Both the position numbers and the translations under genes were made by a program. From Leifsonia sp. 71-9 (GTDB lineage: Bacteria > Actinomycetota > Actinomycetes > Actinomycetales > Microbacteriaceae), in the NCBI RefSeq assembly GCF_001898805.1, contig NZ_MKVJ01000023.1:85481-149480 (forward strand): a stretch of DNA of 64,000 bases, in the 5' to 3' direction. The notes under the pieces are model-generated. The model was not told the DNA's origin. It was given only the letters and a program-made list of their open reading frames with translations, and did not search any database. Shown piece after piece: positions 16,288 to 25,049 of this stretch (position 1 is its first letter; every line of letters begins with the position of its first letter).

Positions 16288-17106
16288 TCAGCCGACGTTG
16301 TAGGCCGGGTGCAGGGCGATCAGCAGCGTGGCCGTCCAGTGGCAGAGGAACGCCAGCACGGTCAGCGTGTGGAAGATCTCGTGGAAGCCGAACTTTCCCG
16401 GGAACGGGTTGGGCCGCTTCACGCCGTAGATGACGGCGCCGACCGTGTAGAACACGCCGCCGACGAGCACGAGCACCATCATGGCGACGTTGGCGTTCAC
16501 CAGGTCGACGATGTACATCATCGCCGCCCAGCCCAGCAGCAGGTAGATCGGCACGTACAGCCAGCGCGGGGCGTTGATCCAGAACACCCGGAAGCCGATC
16601 CCGAGCAGGGCGCCGCCCCAGACGAAGCAGAGCAGCAGGACCCCCTTCGCCGGCGGGAGCGCGAGCACCGCGAGCGGCGTGTAGGTGCCGGCGATCAGCA
16701 GAAAGATGTTGGCGTGGTCGATGCGCTTCAGGATGACCTTGGTGCGCGGCTTCCAATTGAAGCGGTGGTACAGCGCCGAGTTGCCGAAGAGCAGCATCGA
16801 GGTGAGCACGAAGACGGCCGACGCCCACTTGGCGGGAGCGCCCTGCGCGAGGCAGATGAGCACGATGCCCGCAGCGATGGTGAACGGGAAGGTGCCCGCG
16901 TGGATCCAGCCGCGCCAGGTCGGCTTGATCTCGCCCGGATTGGCCGGGGAGGCATCCAGCAGCGGGATGTTCGGCAGGTCTCGTCCCTGATCGCGCGCCG
17001 CGGCGTCGTCCGCCTGGACGGCCGCGTCCGACGCGTCGAGCGACGAGGCGGGCTCGTGCAGCAGCTCGGCGACATCCTCGGGTTCGTGGCGGTTACGGGG
17101 CGACAT
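16288..17106 (-). CDS. Hemolysin III / TrhA-like seven-helix membrane protein (PAQR superfamily)
   Basis: Protein of 272 aa with an acidic, Asp/Ala-rich N-terminus of about 75 residues and seven hydrophobic segments. PAQR-type motifs are present: NSALYHRFNW, KRIDHANIFLLIAGTYTPLAV and GFHEIFHTLTVLAFLCHW, supplying the conserved Ser, His, Asp and C-terminal histidines of the metal-dependent hydrolase-like core. Family members have been linked to membrane lipid homeostasis; haemolysis is not implied. ATG 17106 follows a TACGCT box by 6 bases. Divergent from uppS, an arrangement also known in mycobacteria (Rv1085c/Rv1086). Confidence 0.88.
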   Translation of the reverse strand: MSPRNRHEPEDVAELLHEPASSLDASDAAVQADDAAARDQGRDLPNIPLLDASPANPGEIKPTWRGWIHAGTFPFTIAAGIVLICLAQGAPAKWASAVFVLTSMLLFGNSALYHRFNWKPRTKVILKRIDHANIFLLIAGTYTPLAVLALPPAKGVLLLCFVWGGALLGIGFRVFWINAPRWLYVPIYLLLGWAAMMYIVDLVNANVAMMVLVLVGGVFYTVGAVIYGVKRPNPFPGKFGFHEIFHTLTVLAFLCHWTATLLIALHPAYNVG

Positions 17107-17112
17107 GGCCCA

Positions 17113-17118
17113 AGCGTA
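17113..17118 (-). promoter_or_regulatory. -10 box, leaderless promoter of the hemolysin III gene
   Basis: TACGCT on the minus strand with a 6-base gap to ATG 17106. Confidence 0.5.
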
Positions 17119-17166
17119 GGGGAATCCGGTGGCGGGATGCTGAGAGCCGCACCAAGTGCGGGGCGC

Positions 17167-17172
17167 TAACGT
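17167..17172 (+). promoter_or_regulatory. -10 box, leaderless promoter of uppS
   Basis: TAACGT with a 6-base gap to GTG 17179. The two divergent -10 boxes are only 48 bp apart, so the two promoters' -35 regions interleave. Confidence 0.5.
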
Positions 17173-17178
17173 ATCCCC

Positions 17179-17973
17179 GTGAGCAAACGCAGTACCGTCC
17201 CGGGGAGCGGGCTGCTCTACGGGCTCTACCAGAAGCGGCTGCGCCGTGAGCTGGCGGGACTGGGCGAGCAGGCACTCCCGAAGCATGTCGCCATGATCAT
17301 CGACGGCAATCGGCGCTGGGCGCGGCAGGCCGGGCTCACCACCGTGGCCCACGGGCACCGCGCCGGAGCCGCGAAGATGCGCGAGTTCCTGGAATGGTGC
17401 GACGACCTGGGCGTCTCCGTCGCCACGCTGTACCTGCTGTCGAGCGACAACCTCACCAACCGCGAGAGCACGGAGCTGTCCGCGCTCATCGAGATCATCG
17501 CCGAACTGGCCGACGACCTCTCCCGCTACCGCGACTGGCGCGTCCAACACGTCGGCTCGACCGCCGGCCTCCCGGAGCCCCTCGTCGCCGCCCTCGTGGC
17601 CGCCGAGCAGCGCACGGCCGGCAACACCGGCATGCACATCAACCTCGCGGTCGGCTACGGCGGACGCAAGGAGATCACGGACGCGATGCGCAGCATCGTC
17701 GCCGCCCACCACGCCGACGGCGGCAGCCTCGAGACGCTGGCCGACCTCCTGACCCCGGACATGATCGGCGAGCACCTCTACACCGGCGGCCAGCCCGATC
17801 CCGACCTCGTCATCCGCACTTCGGGCGAGCAGCGGCTCAGCGACTTCATGCTCTGGCAGAGCGCCCACTCCGAGTTCTACTTCGTGGAGGCCCTCGGGCC
17901 GGACCTGCGCGAGGTCGACTTCCTGCGCGCCGTGCGCGACTACTCCCGCCGCCAGCGCCGCTTCGGCGGCTGA
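17179..17973 (+). CDS. uppS: cis-prenyltransferase (isoprenyl diphosphate synthase, UppS family)
   Basis: Soluble enzyme of 264 aa condensing isopentenyl diphosphate with an allylic primer in cis. Diagnostic motifs: MIIDGNRRWAR with the catalytic Asp, GHRAGA, YLLSSDNLTNR, RTSGEQRLSDFMLWQ and the C-terminal Glu of EFYFVE. The IDGNRRWA form and the position beside a hemolysin III gene resemble Rv1086 of M. tuberculosis, a short-chain Z-farnesyl diphosphate synthase, so the product could be Z,E-farnesyl diphosphate rather than the C50-C55 lipid carrier. Chain length is not decidable by eye. Confidence 0.9.
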   Translation: MSKRSTVPGSGLLYGLYQKRLRRELAGLGEQALPKHVAMIIDGNRRWARQAGLTTVAHGHRAGAAKMREFLEWCDDLGVSVATLYLLSSDNLTNRESTELSALIEIIAELADDLSRYRDWRVQHVGSTAGLPEPLVAALVAAEQRTAGNTGMHINLAVGYGGRKEITDAMRSIVAAHHADGGSLETLADLLTPDMIGEHLYTGGQPDPDLVIRTSGEQRLSDFMLWQSAHSEFYFVEALGPDLREVDFLRAVRDYSRRQRRFGG

Positions 17974-17977
17974 GCGA

Positions 17978-18037
17978 GATCGTCCCGGGCACCGATGTCC
18001 CGGGCACCGATATCCCGGGCGCCGATGTCCGGGCGCT
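17978..18037. repeat. Four tandem copies of a 15-bp unit after uppS
   Basis: Units beginning GAT(G)TCCCGGGCACC: 16, 15, 15 and 14 bases long in succession, starting 5 bases after the uppS stop. They directly abut the inverted-repeat element at 18038. Copy-to-copy differences are one to three bases. Confidence 0.75.
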
Positions 18038-18133
18038 GTCGCCACCGGAGGAGATTCGCGGCTCCCATCCGGGACTCCCCTCCCTTCCCTGCCGCCACGC
18101 CGCGCGCAGCCCCGAAACTCCTCCGTTGCCGAC
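18038..18133. repeat. Dispersed 96-bp intergenic element, copy A
   Basis: Termini GTCGCCACCGGAGGAG and CTCCTCCGTTGCCGAC form an inverted repeat (17 of 20 bases over the longer arms). Internal blocks ATCCGG and CCCCTCC and an overall length of 96 bp are shared with the copies at 34276, 37549 and 38912. It lies in the 347-bp stretch between uppS and the class V aminotransferase; the rest of that stretch (18134-18320) is GC-rich and shows no further gene. Confidence 0.65.
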
Positions 18134-18320
18134 AGGCCGGCCGCCCGGTGGCGAGGGGCGGAGATCCACCCCGCCACGCCGTGAACGAGCAGGGAACGGA
18201 GGATGCGGCCGGCGCTCGCGCGGACAGGTCCTCCGCTCTCGACGGCGCGTGGCCGACGGCGCGCCGCCGCCGGACTCGCCGCGGGCCCCGTCGACCGGCA
18301 GAATCGTACGGGAGGTTCGG

Positions 18321-19436
18321 ATGACGTCTGTCGAAGAGTTCGCGCACGGGTTCGGCGAGGAGCCGGGTTACCTGGACTACGGCCGGGTGGGCCCGATCTC
18401 GCAGGCGGTGCGCGTGGAGGCGTCCGCCCAGTACGAGCTCCTCGCGCGGGCGCGCTACGGGACCGTCGACCGGCTGCACGCCGAGGACGTCCGCGTGCGC
18501 GACGCCGTCTCCGCCCTCACCGGGTTCCCCGCCGACCGGATCGCCTTCCAGCCGAACGCATCCATCGGCCTGATGCACGCCGCGTTCGGGCTCACCGGAG
18601 GCGAGGTCCTGCTCTCCCGCGCGGAGTTCCCCTCGGTCACCTACGCCGCCGTCCGGGCCGCGCAGGCGATGCGCGTCATCACGCCGACCTGGCTCGAGAC
18701 CGACCACGGCCGGGTCACGCCCGCGCAGATCCGCGAGCAGATCACCCCGGCGACGAGCGCCGTGATGGTGAGCCTCGTCGACTCCCGCACCGGCTACCTG
18801 GCCGACATCGACGGCATCCGGCAGGTCATCGGCGATCGCCTGCTCATCGTCGACGCCATCCAGGGCTTCGGCGTGGTGGATGCGCCGTACGAGGTCGCCG
18901 ACGTCGTGCTCGCCGGCGGTCAGAAGTGGGCGCGCGCGGGCTGGGGGACCGGCTTCCTCGCGCTGAGCGAGCGGGCGATCGACCACCTCACGCCGGTGTT
19001 CAGCGGCTGGACGGGCACGACGGAGGGACTCACCTGGGACGAGGTCGTCGAGCCGGCGCACGGTGCGAAGGCGTTCTCCATTTCCAACCCGGACCCGGTG
19101 GCGCAGTCCCGTTTCGCGGCCGCCCTCGAGGACATCGCGGCGGCGGGCGTGCCCGCGATCTCCGACGCCGTCGCGGACGGTGTGGAGCGGGTCATCGATC
19201 TGGCGGACGAGTTCGCCCTGCCGGTCATCTCCCCGCGCAACCCGGCCGAGCGCGCCGGGATCGTCGTCGTGGAGCCGCCGGAGAGCCTGACCGCGCTGAG
19301 CGCCTCCCTGTTCAACCACGGCGTGACCGCGTCCGTGCGCCCGACGTCCGTGCGGTTCAGCGTGCACGCGGGGACCACGGAGGAGACGCTCGGGATGCTG
19401 CGCGCGGCCTTCACCTCGTACGCGTCGGCGATCTGA
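18321..19436 (+). CDS. Class V aminotransferase-fold PLP enzyme (cysteine desulfurase-like)
   Basis: PLP-dependent enzyme of 371 aa. The Schiff-base lysine is Lys202 in LAGGQKWARAGWGTGF, preceded by the cofactor Asp178 in IVDAIQGFG. A typical class V N-terminal half is seen (FQPNASIGLMHAAFG). No cysteine-containing mobile loop typical of IscS/SufS is visible, so desulfurase activity is doubtful; kynureninase-like or other C-C/C-S lyase chemistry is possible. ATG 18321 follows GGAGGT at 18311-18316. Alone between uppS and phoH. Confidence 0.8.
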   Translation: MTSVEEFAHGFGEEPGYLDYGRVGPISQAVRVEASAQYELLARARYGTVDRLHAEDVRVRDAVSALTGFPADRIAFQPNASIGLMHAAFGLTGGEVLLSRAEFPSVTYAAVRAAQAMRVITPTWLETDHGRVTPAQIREQITPATSAVMVSLVDSRTGYLADIDGIRQVIGDRLLIVDAIQGFGVVDAPYEVADVVLAGGQKWARAGWGTGFLALSERAIDHLTPVFSGWTGTTEGLTWDEVVEPAHGAKAFSISNPDPVAQSRFAAALEDIAAAGVPAISDAVADGVERVIDLADEFALPVISPRNPAERAGIVVVEPPESLTALSASLFNHGVTASVRPTSVRFSVHAGTTEETLGMLRAAFTSYASAI

Positions 19437-19665
19437 CGCGCGCGTTCAGGCGCGCGTCCAGCCTCCACTACTGGGGGCGATTGTTCACCTGATGGAAACG
19501 CGACACGCGGGTCGTCCGGCGTTTCGTGTCGGAGGTGCGGCGTAGGTTCAAGGCATCGGGCATGGCGCCCGGTCGAGACGGCCACATAAGTTCGTTTCGG
19601 AACCCAGCGGCCGACTCGCCAAGTTGATCCGCAGCCCTCGCGGGGGCGGCGGGGTGGGAGTGGTC

Positions 19666-21009
19666 GTGGCTGAATCAAAGACCCGGCAGTTCGAGGCGGC
19701 ACCCGACGGAACGAAGCAGGCCGAGCGCACGTACGTGCTCGACACCTCGGTCCTCCTGTCGGATCCCAAGGCGATCCACCGGTTCGCGGAGCATTCCGTG
19801 GTCATCCCGGTGGTCGTCGTCAGCGAACTCGAGGGCAAGCGGAACGACCCGGAACTCGGGTACTTCGCACGGCAGGCGCTGCGCAACCTGGACGACCTGC
19901 GGGTGGAGCACGAACGGCTCGACTTCCCGATCCCGATCGGGGAGGGCGGCTCGCTGCGGGTGGAGCTGAACCACTCCAGCATGGCGGTGCTCCCGAGCGG
20001 GCTGCAGCTCGGCGACAACGACTCCCGCATCCTCGCGGTCGCCCTCAACCTGGCGAACGACGGACTCGACGTCACGGTCGTCTCCAAGGACCTCCCGCTG
20101 CGCGTCAAGGCCGCCTCGGTCGGCCTCGCCGCCGAGGAGTACCGGCACGAGCAGGTCGTCGACTCCGGCTGGACCGGGCTCGCCGATATCTCCCTCGGCA
20201 GCGACCAGATGAGCGACCTCTACGAGGAGGAGGGGATGCGCACCCCTCTCGTCGACGCCCTCCCCGTCAACACCGGTCTCGTCATCCACTCGGACCGCGG
20301 TTCGGCGCTCGGCCGCGTGGTGGCGAAGGGCGAGGTCAAGCTCGTCCGCGGCGACCGCGACGTCTTCGGCCTCCACGGCCGCTCGGCGGAGCAGCGGCTC
20401 GCCATCGACCTGCTGCTCGACCCCGAGATCGGCATCCTCTCCCTCGGCGGGCGCGCCGGAACCGGCAAGTCGGCGCTCGCGCTGTGCGCCGGCCTCGAGG
20501 CCGTGCTCGAGCGGCAGCAGCACAAGAAGATCATGGTGTTCCGCCCGCTGTACGCGGTCGGCGGCCAGGAGCTCGGCTACCTGCCGGGCGACCAGGGCGA
20601 GAAGATGAACCCGTGGGGTCAGGCGGTCTTCGACACCCTCGGCGCGCTCGTCTCGCAGAACGTGCTCGACGAGGTGCTCGACCGCGGCATCCTCGAGGTG
20701 CTGCCGCTCACGCACATCCGCGGCCGCTCGCTGCATGACGCGTTCGTGATCGTCGACGAGGCGCAGTCCCTGGAGCGCAATGTGCTTCTCACGGTGCTCA
20801 GCCGCATCGGGCAGAACTCGCGCGTGGTCCTCACCCACGACGTCGCCCAGCGCGACAACCTCCGGGTGGGCCGCCACGACGGCGTCGCCTCGGTGATCGA
20901 GACGCTCAAGGGGCACCCGCTGTTCGCCCACGTGACCCTGACCCGTTCCGAGCGCTCGGCGATCGCGGCGCTCGTGACGGAGATGCTGGAGGCCAACGAG
21001 CTGGCGTGA
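19666..21009 (+). CDS. PIN-PhoH family ATPase/ribonuclease (PhoH2-like)
   Basis: Two-domain protein of about 447 aa. The N-terminal PIN nuclease domain (about 20-150) has acidic residues Asp26 in YVLDTSVL, Glu54 and Asp117/Asp119 in LGDNDSR. The C-terminal PhoH ATPase (about 240-445) has Walker [10 protein letters not shown] at 261-269 and the DEAQ-type motif in [14 protein letters not shown]-PhoH proteins such as mycobacterial PhoH2 unwind and cleave RNA. GTG 19666 is favoured by GGGAG at 19656-19660. In mycobacteria phoH2 is paired with an upstream antitoxin-like gene; none is visible in the 230 bp upstream here. Confidence 0.88.
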   Translation: MAESKTRQFEAAPDGTKQAERTYVLDTSVLLSDPKAIHRFAEHSVVIPVVVVSELEGKRNDPELGYFARQALRNLDDLRVEHERLDFPIPIGEGGSLRVELNHSSMAVLPSGLQLGDNDSRILAVALNLANDGLDVTVVSKDLPLRVKAASVGLAAEEYRHEQVVDSGWTGLADISLGSDQMSDLYEEEGMRTPLVDALPVNTGLVIHSDRGSALGRVVAKGEVKLVRGDRDVFGLHGRSAEQRLAIDLLLDPEIGILSLGGRAGTGKSALALCAGLEAVLERQQHKKIMVFRPLYAVGGQELGYLPGDQGEKMNPWGQAVFDTLGALVSQNVLDEVLDRGILEVLPLTHIRGRSLHDAFVIVDEAQSLERNVLLTVLSRIGQNSRVVLTHDVAQRDNLRVGRHDGVASVIETLKGHPLFAHVTLTRSERSAIAALVTEMLEANELA

Positions 21010-21110
21010 GCGGACCGGCGCCCGCTGAGCACGCCGCTCGTCCCAGCGTGTGGATCGTCGCGGGATACCGAGATGTTCTGTGCGTTTCTCCCGTGAGAGT
21101 GGCCGCCTCC

Positions 21111-21116
21111 TAGCGT
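21111..21116 (+). promoter_or_regulatory. -10 box, leaderless promoter of the prepilin peptidase gene
   Basis: TAGCGT with 6 bases (GGAGGC) before ATG 21123. The GGAGG in the gap is too close to act as a normal ribosome site. Confidence 0.5.
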
Positions 21117-21122
21117 GGAGGC

Positions 21123-21920
21123 ATGGGGGGAAACACAGGGATCCGGATCCTGACCGCGGTCGGGCTGGCCGTCGCACTGGGGGGAGTGCGGGGAGTCGGC
21201 CCGGCCGCGGTGGCCGCGTTCTACGTGGCCGCCGTGACGGTGCCGCTGGTCGTCACGGACGTGCGCGAGCAGAGGTTGCCGAACGCGCTCGTGCTGCCAG
21301 GGTACGCGTTCGCCGCGCTCGGGCTCGCGTGGGACGCGCTGGCGCGCGGCTCGCCGGGGGCTGACGCGGGGGCGGCGGTGGTCGGCGTGGTGCCCGTGGT
21401 CGCCGCGGGGCCGGGGGCGGTTGCCGTGGTTGCCGTGGTCGCCGTGGGAGTGGGCGTGCTCGGGCTGTTCGTGCTGCTCGCGTGGACCGGCGGGCTCGGG
21501 ATGGGGGATGCGAAGCTCGCCGGGCTGCTCGCGATCGCGCTGGGGGCGGTGGCGCCGGTGGGCGCGGCGGGGGCTGCGGTGCCGGCGGGCGCGTTGGGTG
21601 CGGTGGGCGTGGCGGGGGCTGCGGTGCCAGCGGGTCCGCTGGACGCGGTGGTGCCGCTGGGCATGGCGGTGCCGGTGCTGGTGTGGGTGGTGGCGGTGTT
21701 CCTCGCGGCCGCACTGCACGGCGTCATCGAGGGCGTGGTGCGGCGCTGGAGCCGGGGGCGTGAGGCCCTGGGGCGTGAGGCCCTGGGGCGTGAGAGCCGG
21801 GGGAGTGAGGCCCTGGGGAACGAGGCACCGGGGAGTGAGGGCCCGGGGAGCCGGCGGCGGGAGGTCGCCTTCGGGCCGGCGATGCTCGGGGCGTTCTGGA
21901 TGGTGGTGATCGCCGTGTAG
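21123..21920 (+). CDS. A24 family prepilin peptidase-like aspartic protease, with repeat expansions
   Basis: Membrane protein of 265 aa holding both A24 catalytic aspartates: Asp in VVTDVREQRLPN (about residue 41) and Asp in GLGMGDAKLAG. It lacks the N-terminal cysteine/methylase domain of PilD, like many actinobacterial TadV-type enzymes. Two regions look expanded: a 15-residue duplication within the membrane part (45-bp DNA repeat at 21558) and a hydrophilic GREALG-type tail repeat (15-bp DNA units at 21756). No pilin or tad genes are adjacent. Whether it is still an active peptidase is uncertain, though both aspartates survive. Confidence 0.75.
   Translation: MGGNTGIRILTAVGLAVALGGVRGVGPAAVAAFYVAAVTVPLVVTDVREQRLPNALVLPGYAFAALGLAWDALARGSPGADAGAAVVGVVPVVAAGPGAVAVVAVVAVGVGVLGLFVLLAWTGGLGMGDAKLAGLLAIALGAVAPVGAAGAAVPAGALGAVGVAGAAVPAGPLDAVVPLGMAVPVLVWVVAVFLAAALHGVIEGVVRRWSRGREALGREALGRESRGSEALGNEAPGSEGPGSRRREVAFGPAMLGAFWMVVIAV
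21558..21647 (+). repeat. 45-bp tandem duplication inside the prepilin peptidase gene
   Basis: Copies at 21558-21602 and 21603-21647 are nearly identical over the first 32 bases (30 match). In frame, encoding VG(A/V)AGAAVPAG(A/P)L(G/D)A twice within a hydrophobic region. Confidence 0.75.
21756..21845 (+). repeat. Six 15-bp tandem repeats inside the prepilin peptidase gene
   Basis: Units of type GGGCGTGAGGCCCTG, the first two identical and later ones diverged, encoding a charged GRE-ALG-like repeat before the last hydrophobic segment. The unit length is a multiple of three, so copy-number change keeps the frame. Confidence 0.75.
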
Positions 21921-21947
21921 AGGGCGCGGCGACCGAACTGGTCGTCA

Positions 21948-21985
21948 CAACACGCCGCGCCGGAGGTGCCGGGCGCGGCGTGTTG
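21948..21985. terminator. Long hairpin between prepilin peptidase and fumC
   Basis: Perfect 14-bp arms (21948-21961 and 21972-21985) with a 10-base loop; the stem extends to about 21 bp (21941-21992) with wobble pairs. It separates the convergent genes and can terminate both. Confidence 0.7.
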
Positions 21986-22021
21986 CGACAACTGGGTGGT
22001 GCGGGTGGTGCGGTGGCGGGC

Positions 22022-23428
22022 TCAGCCCGGGTGGGTCATGCTCAGCACGTCGAGGGCGGTGTCCAGCTGCTCCAGCGTGACCTCGCCGCGGTCGACGAAG
22101 CCGAGGTCGATGACGGCCTCGCGCACCGTGATGCCCTGGGCGACCGAGTGCTTGGCGACCTTGGCGGCGGCCTCGTAGCCGATCACGCGGTTCAGCGGCG
22201 TGACGATGGACGGGCTCGACTCGGCGAACGCGCGGGCGCGGTCGAGGTTGGCCTCGAGACCGTCGACGGTCTTGTCGGCGAGCACACGGCTCGCCTGCGT
22301 GAGCAGACGGATCGACTCGAGCAGCGCGGTGCCCATGACGGGGATGGCGACGTTCAGCTCGAAGAGACCCGATGCGCCGCTCCACGCGATGGTGGCGTCG
22401 TTGCCGACGACGCGGCTGGCGACCATGAGCACGGCCTCCGGGATGACCGGGTTGACCTTGCCGGGCATGATCGACGAGCCGGGCTGCAGGTCCGGGATGT
22501 GGATCTCGCCGAGACCGGTGTTCGGGCCGGAGCCCATCCAGCGCAGGTCGTTGCAGATCTTGGTCAGGCTGACGGCGATGGTCCGCAGGGCGCCGGAGGC
22601 CTCGACGAGCGCGTCGCGGTTGGCCTGCGCCTCGAAGTGGTCGCGGGCCTCCGTGATCGGCAGCTCGGTCTCGGCGGTGAGCAGCTCGATGACCAGCTGC
22701 GGGAAGCCGAGCGGGGTGTTGATGCCGGTGCCGACGGCGGTGCCGCCGAGCGGGACCTCGGCGACGCGGGGGAGAGCCGACCGCACGCGCTCGATGCCGT
22801 AGCGGATCTGCGCGGCGTAGCCGCCGAACTCCTGGCCGAGGGTCACGGGGGTGGCGTCCATGAGGTGGGTGCGGCCCGACTTCACGGCGGTCGCCCACGC
22901 GGCGGCCTTGGCCTCCAGCGACACCGCGAGGTGGTCGAGCGCGGGGATGAGGTCGTCGATGAGCGCGCCGGTGACGGCGATGTGCACCGAGGTCGGGAAG
23001 ACGTCGTTCGACGACTGCGACGCGTTGACGTGGTCGTTCGGGTGCACCGGCTTGCCCAGGCGACGCGACGCGAGCGTCGCCAGGACCTCGTTCATGTTCA
23101 TGTTCGACGAGGTGCCCGACCCGGTTTGGTAGACGTCGATCGGGAACTCGGCGTCGTGCGCTCCGCTCACGACCTCGTCGGCCGCGGCGGCGATGGCGTC
23201 GGCGATCTCCTGGTCGAGGACGCCGAGGCGCGCGTTGGCGAGGGCCGCGGACTTCTTGATGCGGGCCAGCGCCGCGATCTGGGTCGGCTCGAGCACCGAT
23301 CCCGAGATGGGGAAGTTCTCGACGGCTCGCTGCGTCTGCGCGCTGTAGAGCGCGGCCGCGGGAACGCGGACCTCGCCCATCGTGTCGTGCTCGATGCGGT
23401 ACTCGGCGTCCGCCTGGGTGTCCACCAC
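22022..23428 (-). CDS. fumC: Class II fumarate hydratase
   Basis: TCA-cycle enzyme of 468 aa, iron-independent, hydrating fumarate to malate. The superfamily signature [11 protein letters not shown] is intact, as are the active-site segments [29 protein letters not shown] and [17 protein letters not shown]. Length and architecture are normal. It is the last gene of the minus-strand run xseA-xseB-DUF4245-carbonic anhydrase-fumC, with a 37-bp gap to the carbonic anhydrase gene, so it may have its own ribosome site but share a transcript. Confidence 0.95.
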   Translation of the reverse strand: MVDTQADAEYRIEHDTMGEVRVPAAALYSAQTQRAVENFPISGSVLEPTQIAALARIKKSAALANARLGVLDQEIADAIAAAADEVVSGAHDAEFPIDVYQTGSGTSSNMNMNEVLATLASRRLGKPVHPNDHVNASQSSNDVFPTSVHIAVTGALIDDLIPALDHLAVSLEAKAAAWATAVKSGRTHLMDATPVTLGQEFGGYAAQIRYGIERVRSALPRVAEVPLGGTAVGTGINTPLGFPQLVIELLTAETELPITEARDHFEAQANRDALVEASGALRTIAVSLTKICNDLRWMGSGPNTGLGEIHIPDLQPGSSIMPGKVNPVIPEAVLMVASRVVGNDATIAWSGASGLFELNVAIPVMGTALLESIRLLTQASRVLADKTVDGLEANLDRARAFAESSPSIVTPLNRVIGYEAAAKVAKHSVAQGITVREAVIDLGFVDRGEVTLEQLDTALDVLSMTHPG

Positions 23429-23465
23429 GGTGTGTTCTTCCTTTCTGATGCCGAAGACGCTGCGG

Positions 23466-24134
23466 TCAGCGTTCGGGCTGCTGTTCGGCGACCGGATCGG
23501 TCATGCCGACGACGATGTCGGGGACGACCCGACCTTCCTGGAGACGGTAGTTCGCCCCGACGATGGCGAGGACGTTGTCGGCCACGGCGGTGCTGATGAT
23601 CTCCGAGCGGGCGAGCAGCTCGGCGACGGTGTCGCGCAGGTGCTCGCGGCCGACCTCCATCGGGTCGGCGGCGCCGGGTGCGACCGGCTCGGCGTCTCGG
23701 GTGCCGCTGACGCGGTGGACGGCGGGGACGATCGGCGCGATGAGGTTGGCGATGTGCGGCGGCAGCGGCTCGGCGTCCGGCGCCTGCGAGGCGATCGCCG
23801 ACGCGACCGCGCCGCACGAGTCGTGGCCGAGCACGAGGATCAGCGGCACCTTGAGGACGGCGACGGCGTACTCCAGCGAGCCGATGACCGACTCCGACGC
23901 CACCTGGCCGGCGTTCCGCACGACGAACGCGTCGCCGAGGCCCATGTCGAAGATGATCTCGGCGGCGAGCCGCGAGTCGGCGCAGCCGAAGATGGCGGCG
24001 ACCGGCGTCTGGCCGTTCGAGAGCGATTCGCGCCGCTCCACGTCCTGGCGGGGATGCTGCGGGGCGCCGGCGATGAAGCGCTCGTTGCCCGCGAGCATGG
24101 CGTTCCAGATACGTCCGGGGCGGGTCGTGGGCAT
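23466..24134 (-). CDS. Beta-class carbonic anhydrase
   Basis: Zinc enzyme of 222 aa interconverting CO2 and bicarbonate. Zinc ligands Cys51, His104 and Cys107 are in CADSR and GHDSCGA, with the Asp53-Arg55 dyad present. The NAG region ([10 protein letters not shown]) is typical. It starts immediately after the DUF4245 stop codon, in an operon-like run that continues to fumC. Bicarbonate supply for carboxylases is the standard role. Confidence 0.92.
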   Translation of the reverse strand: MPTTRPGRIWNAMLAGNERFIAGAPQHPRQDVERRESLSNGQTPVAAIFGCADSRLAAEIIFDMGLGDAFVVRNAGQVASESVIGSLEYAVAVLKVPLILVLGHDSCGAVASAIASQAPDAEPLPPHIANLIAPIVPAVHRVSGTRDAEPVAPGAADPMEVGREHLRDTVAELLARSEIISTAVADNVLAIVGANYRLQEGRVVPDIVVGMTDPVAEQQPER

Positions 24135-24791
24135 CTATTCGCCTTTCAATGCGGTGATCTGGTCGGCGAGCGACGCGGCCAGGGTGCGGAACTCGGCGTC
24201 GTCGGCGGTGCCGACGACGACGATGGAACTGTGGCCGGCGTTCGTGGTGAGCCCGTACTCGACGTCGCCGACGTCGGAGGAGGACTTCCGGTTGTCGTAG
24301 ACGTCCCAGCGGACGCCGTCGATGTCGCGCGTGCCGGCGATGCGGGACTTGTTCACCTGGTCAGCCACCCAGCTGTCGTTGGCGTTGAAGCCCTGCGTGA
24401 TGCCGATGTACTCGCCCTTCGGCGTGATCAGCCCGATGTACCAGGAGTCGACGCCGTCCGCCGTCTTGGTGCGCAGCTCGGCGCTGTTCGACTTCCAGTC
24501 GGCGGGGAGCTTGGGCACGAGGAGGCGGTCCGCCTGGCTGCCCTGGGCCTCCTGGGCGACGCTGGCGTAGTCGACGGGAGGCTGCGAGGCCGTGGGGTTG
24601 CCGCGCGGCACGACCAGCACGATCACGACGACCAGTGCGACCGTCGCGATCAGCGAGTAGACGAGGTTGTTGATCGTCTGCCGGTTGCGGTGGTTCGCGG
24701 AGTTCTGCGCCTTGCGGGCGGCGGTCTCCTCGGGCGTCTCGGGGCGGCCGAGCTCGGCGACGACCGCCGGCGGCTTCTCTCGGGGGCTCAT
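24135..24791 (-). CDS. DUF4245 family membrane-anchored protein
   Basis: Protein of 218 aa with a charged cytoplasmic N-terminus, one transmembrane helix (about 43-62, VYSLIATVALVVVIVLVVP) and an extracytoplasmic domain of about 150 residues. It matches DUF4245, an actinobacterial family of unknown function that is commonly encoded next to xseA/xseB and fumarase or glpX genes. Its ATG overlaps the xseB stop (ATGA), so translation is coupled. Confidence 0.85.
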   Translation of the reverse strand: MSPREKPPAVVAELGRPETPEETAARKAQNSANHRNRQTINNLVYSLIATVALVVVIVLVVPRGNPTASQPPVDYASVAQEAQGSQADRLLVPKLPADWKSNSAELRTKTADGVDSWYIGLITPKGEYIGITQGFNANDSWVADQVNKSRIAGTRDIDGVRWDVYDNRKSSSDVGDVEYGLTTNAGHSSIVVVGTADDAEFRTLAASLADQITALKGE

Positions 24792-25048
24792 TCGCTGTCA
24801 GCGGCTCCCGCTGCGGCGGACCCGGCGCGCGCGGCGTCCAGGCGAGCCTTCGCCCCGATCAGCCACTCCTCGCAGTGCCGGGCCAGCGCCTCGCCGCGCT
24901 CCCAGAGCGCGATCGACTCCTCGAGCGTCGCGGATCCCTGCTCGAGCTCGGTGACGACACGGACCAGCTCGTCGCGCGCCTCCTCGTAGCTGAGATCGCT
25001 GAGGGGGTCCACGCCGGAGGTGGTCTGGGAGGTCGGCATGGCATCCAT
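24788..25048 (-). CDS. xseB: Exodeoxyribonuclease VII small subunit
   Basis: Helical protein of 86 aa with the family pattern LSYEEARDELVRVVTELEQG and LEESIALWERGEALARHCEEWL. Partner of XseA in the nuclease that degrades single-stranded DNA. One base separates it from the xseA stop; an internal ATG at 25039 is an alternative start. Confidence 0.93.
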   Translation of the reverse strand: MDAMPTSQTTSGVDPLSDLSYEEARDELVRVVTELEQGSATLEESIALWERGEALARHCEEWLIGAKARLDAARAGSAAAGAADSE

Positions 25049-25049
25049 T

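Noticed and set aside
17978..18037. Possible CRISPR array
   Set aside because: Units are contiguous 15-bp tandem copies with no unique spacers, and no cas genes are present.
18134..18320. N-terminal extension or separate gene upstream of the class V aminotransferase
   Set aside because: The frame is open but its translation is low-complexity Arg/Pro/Gly, and GGAGGT plus ATG at 18321 gives a normal family N-terminus.
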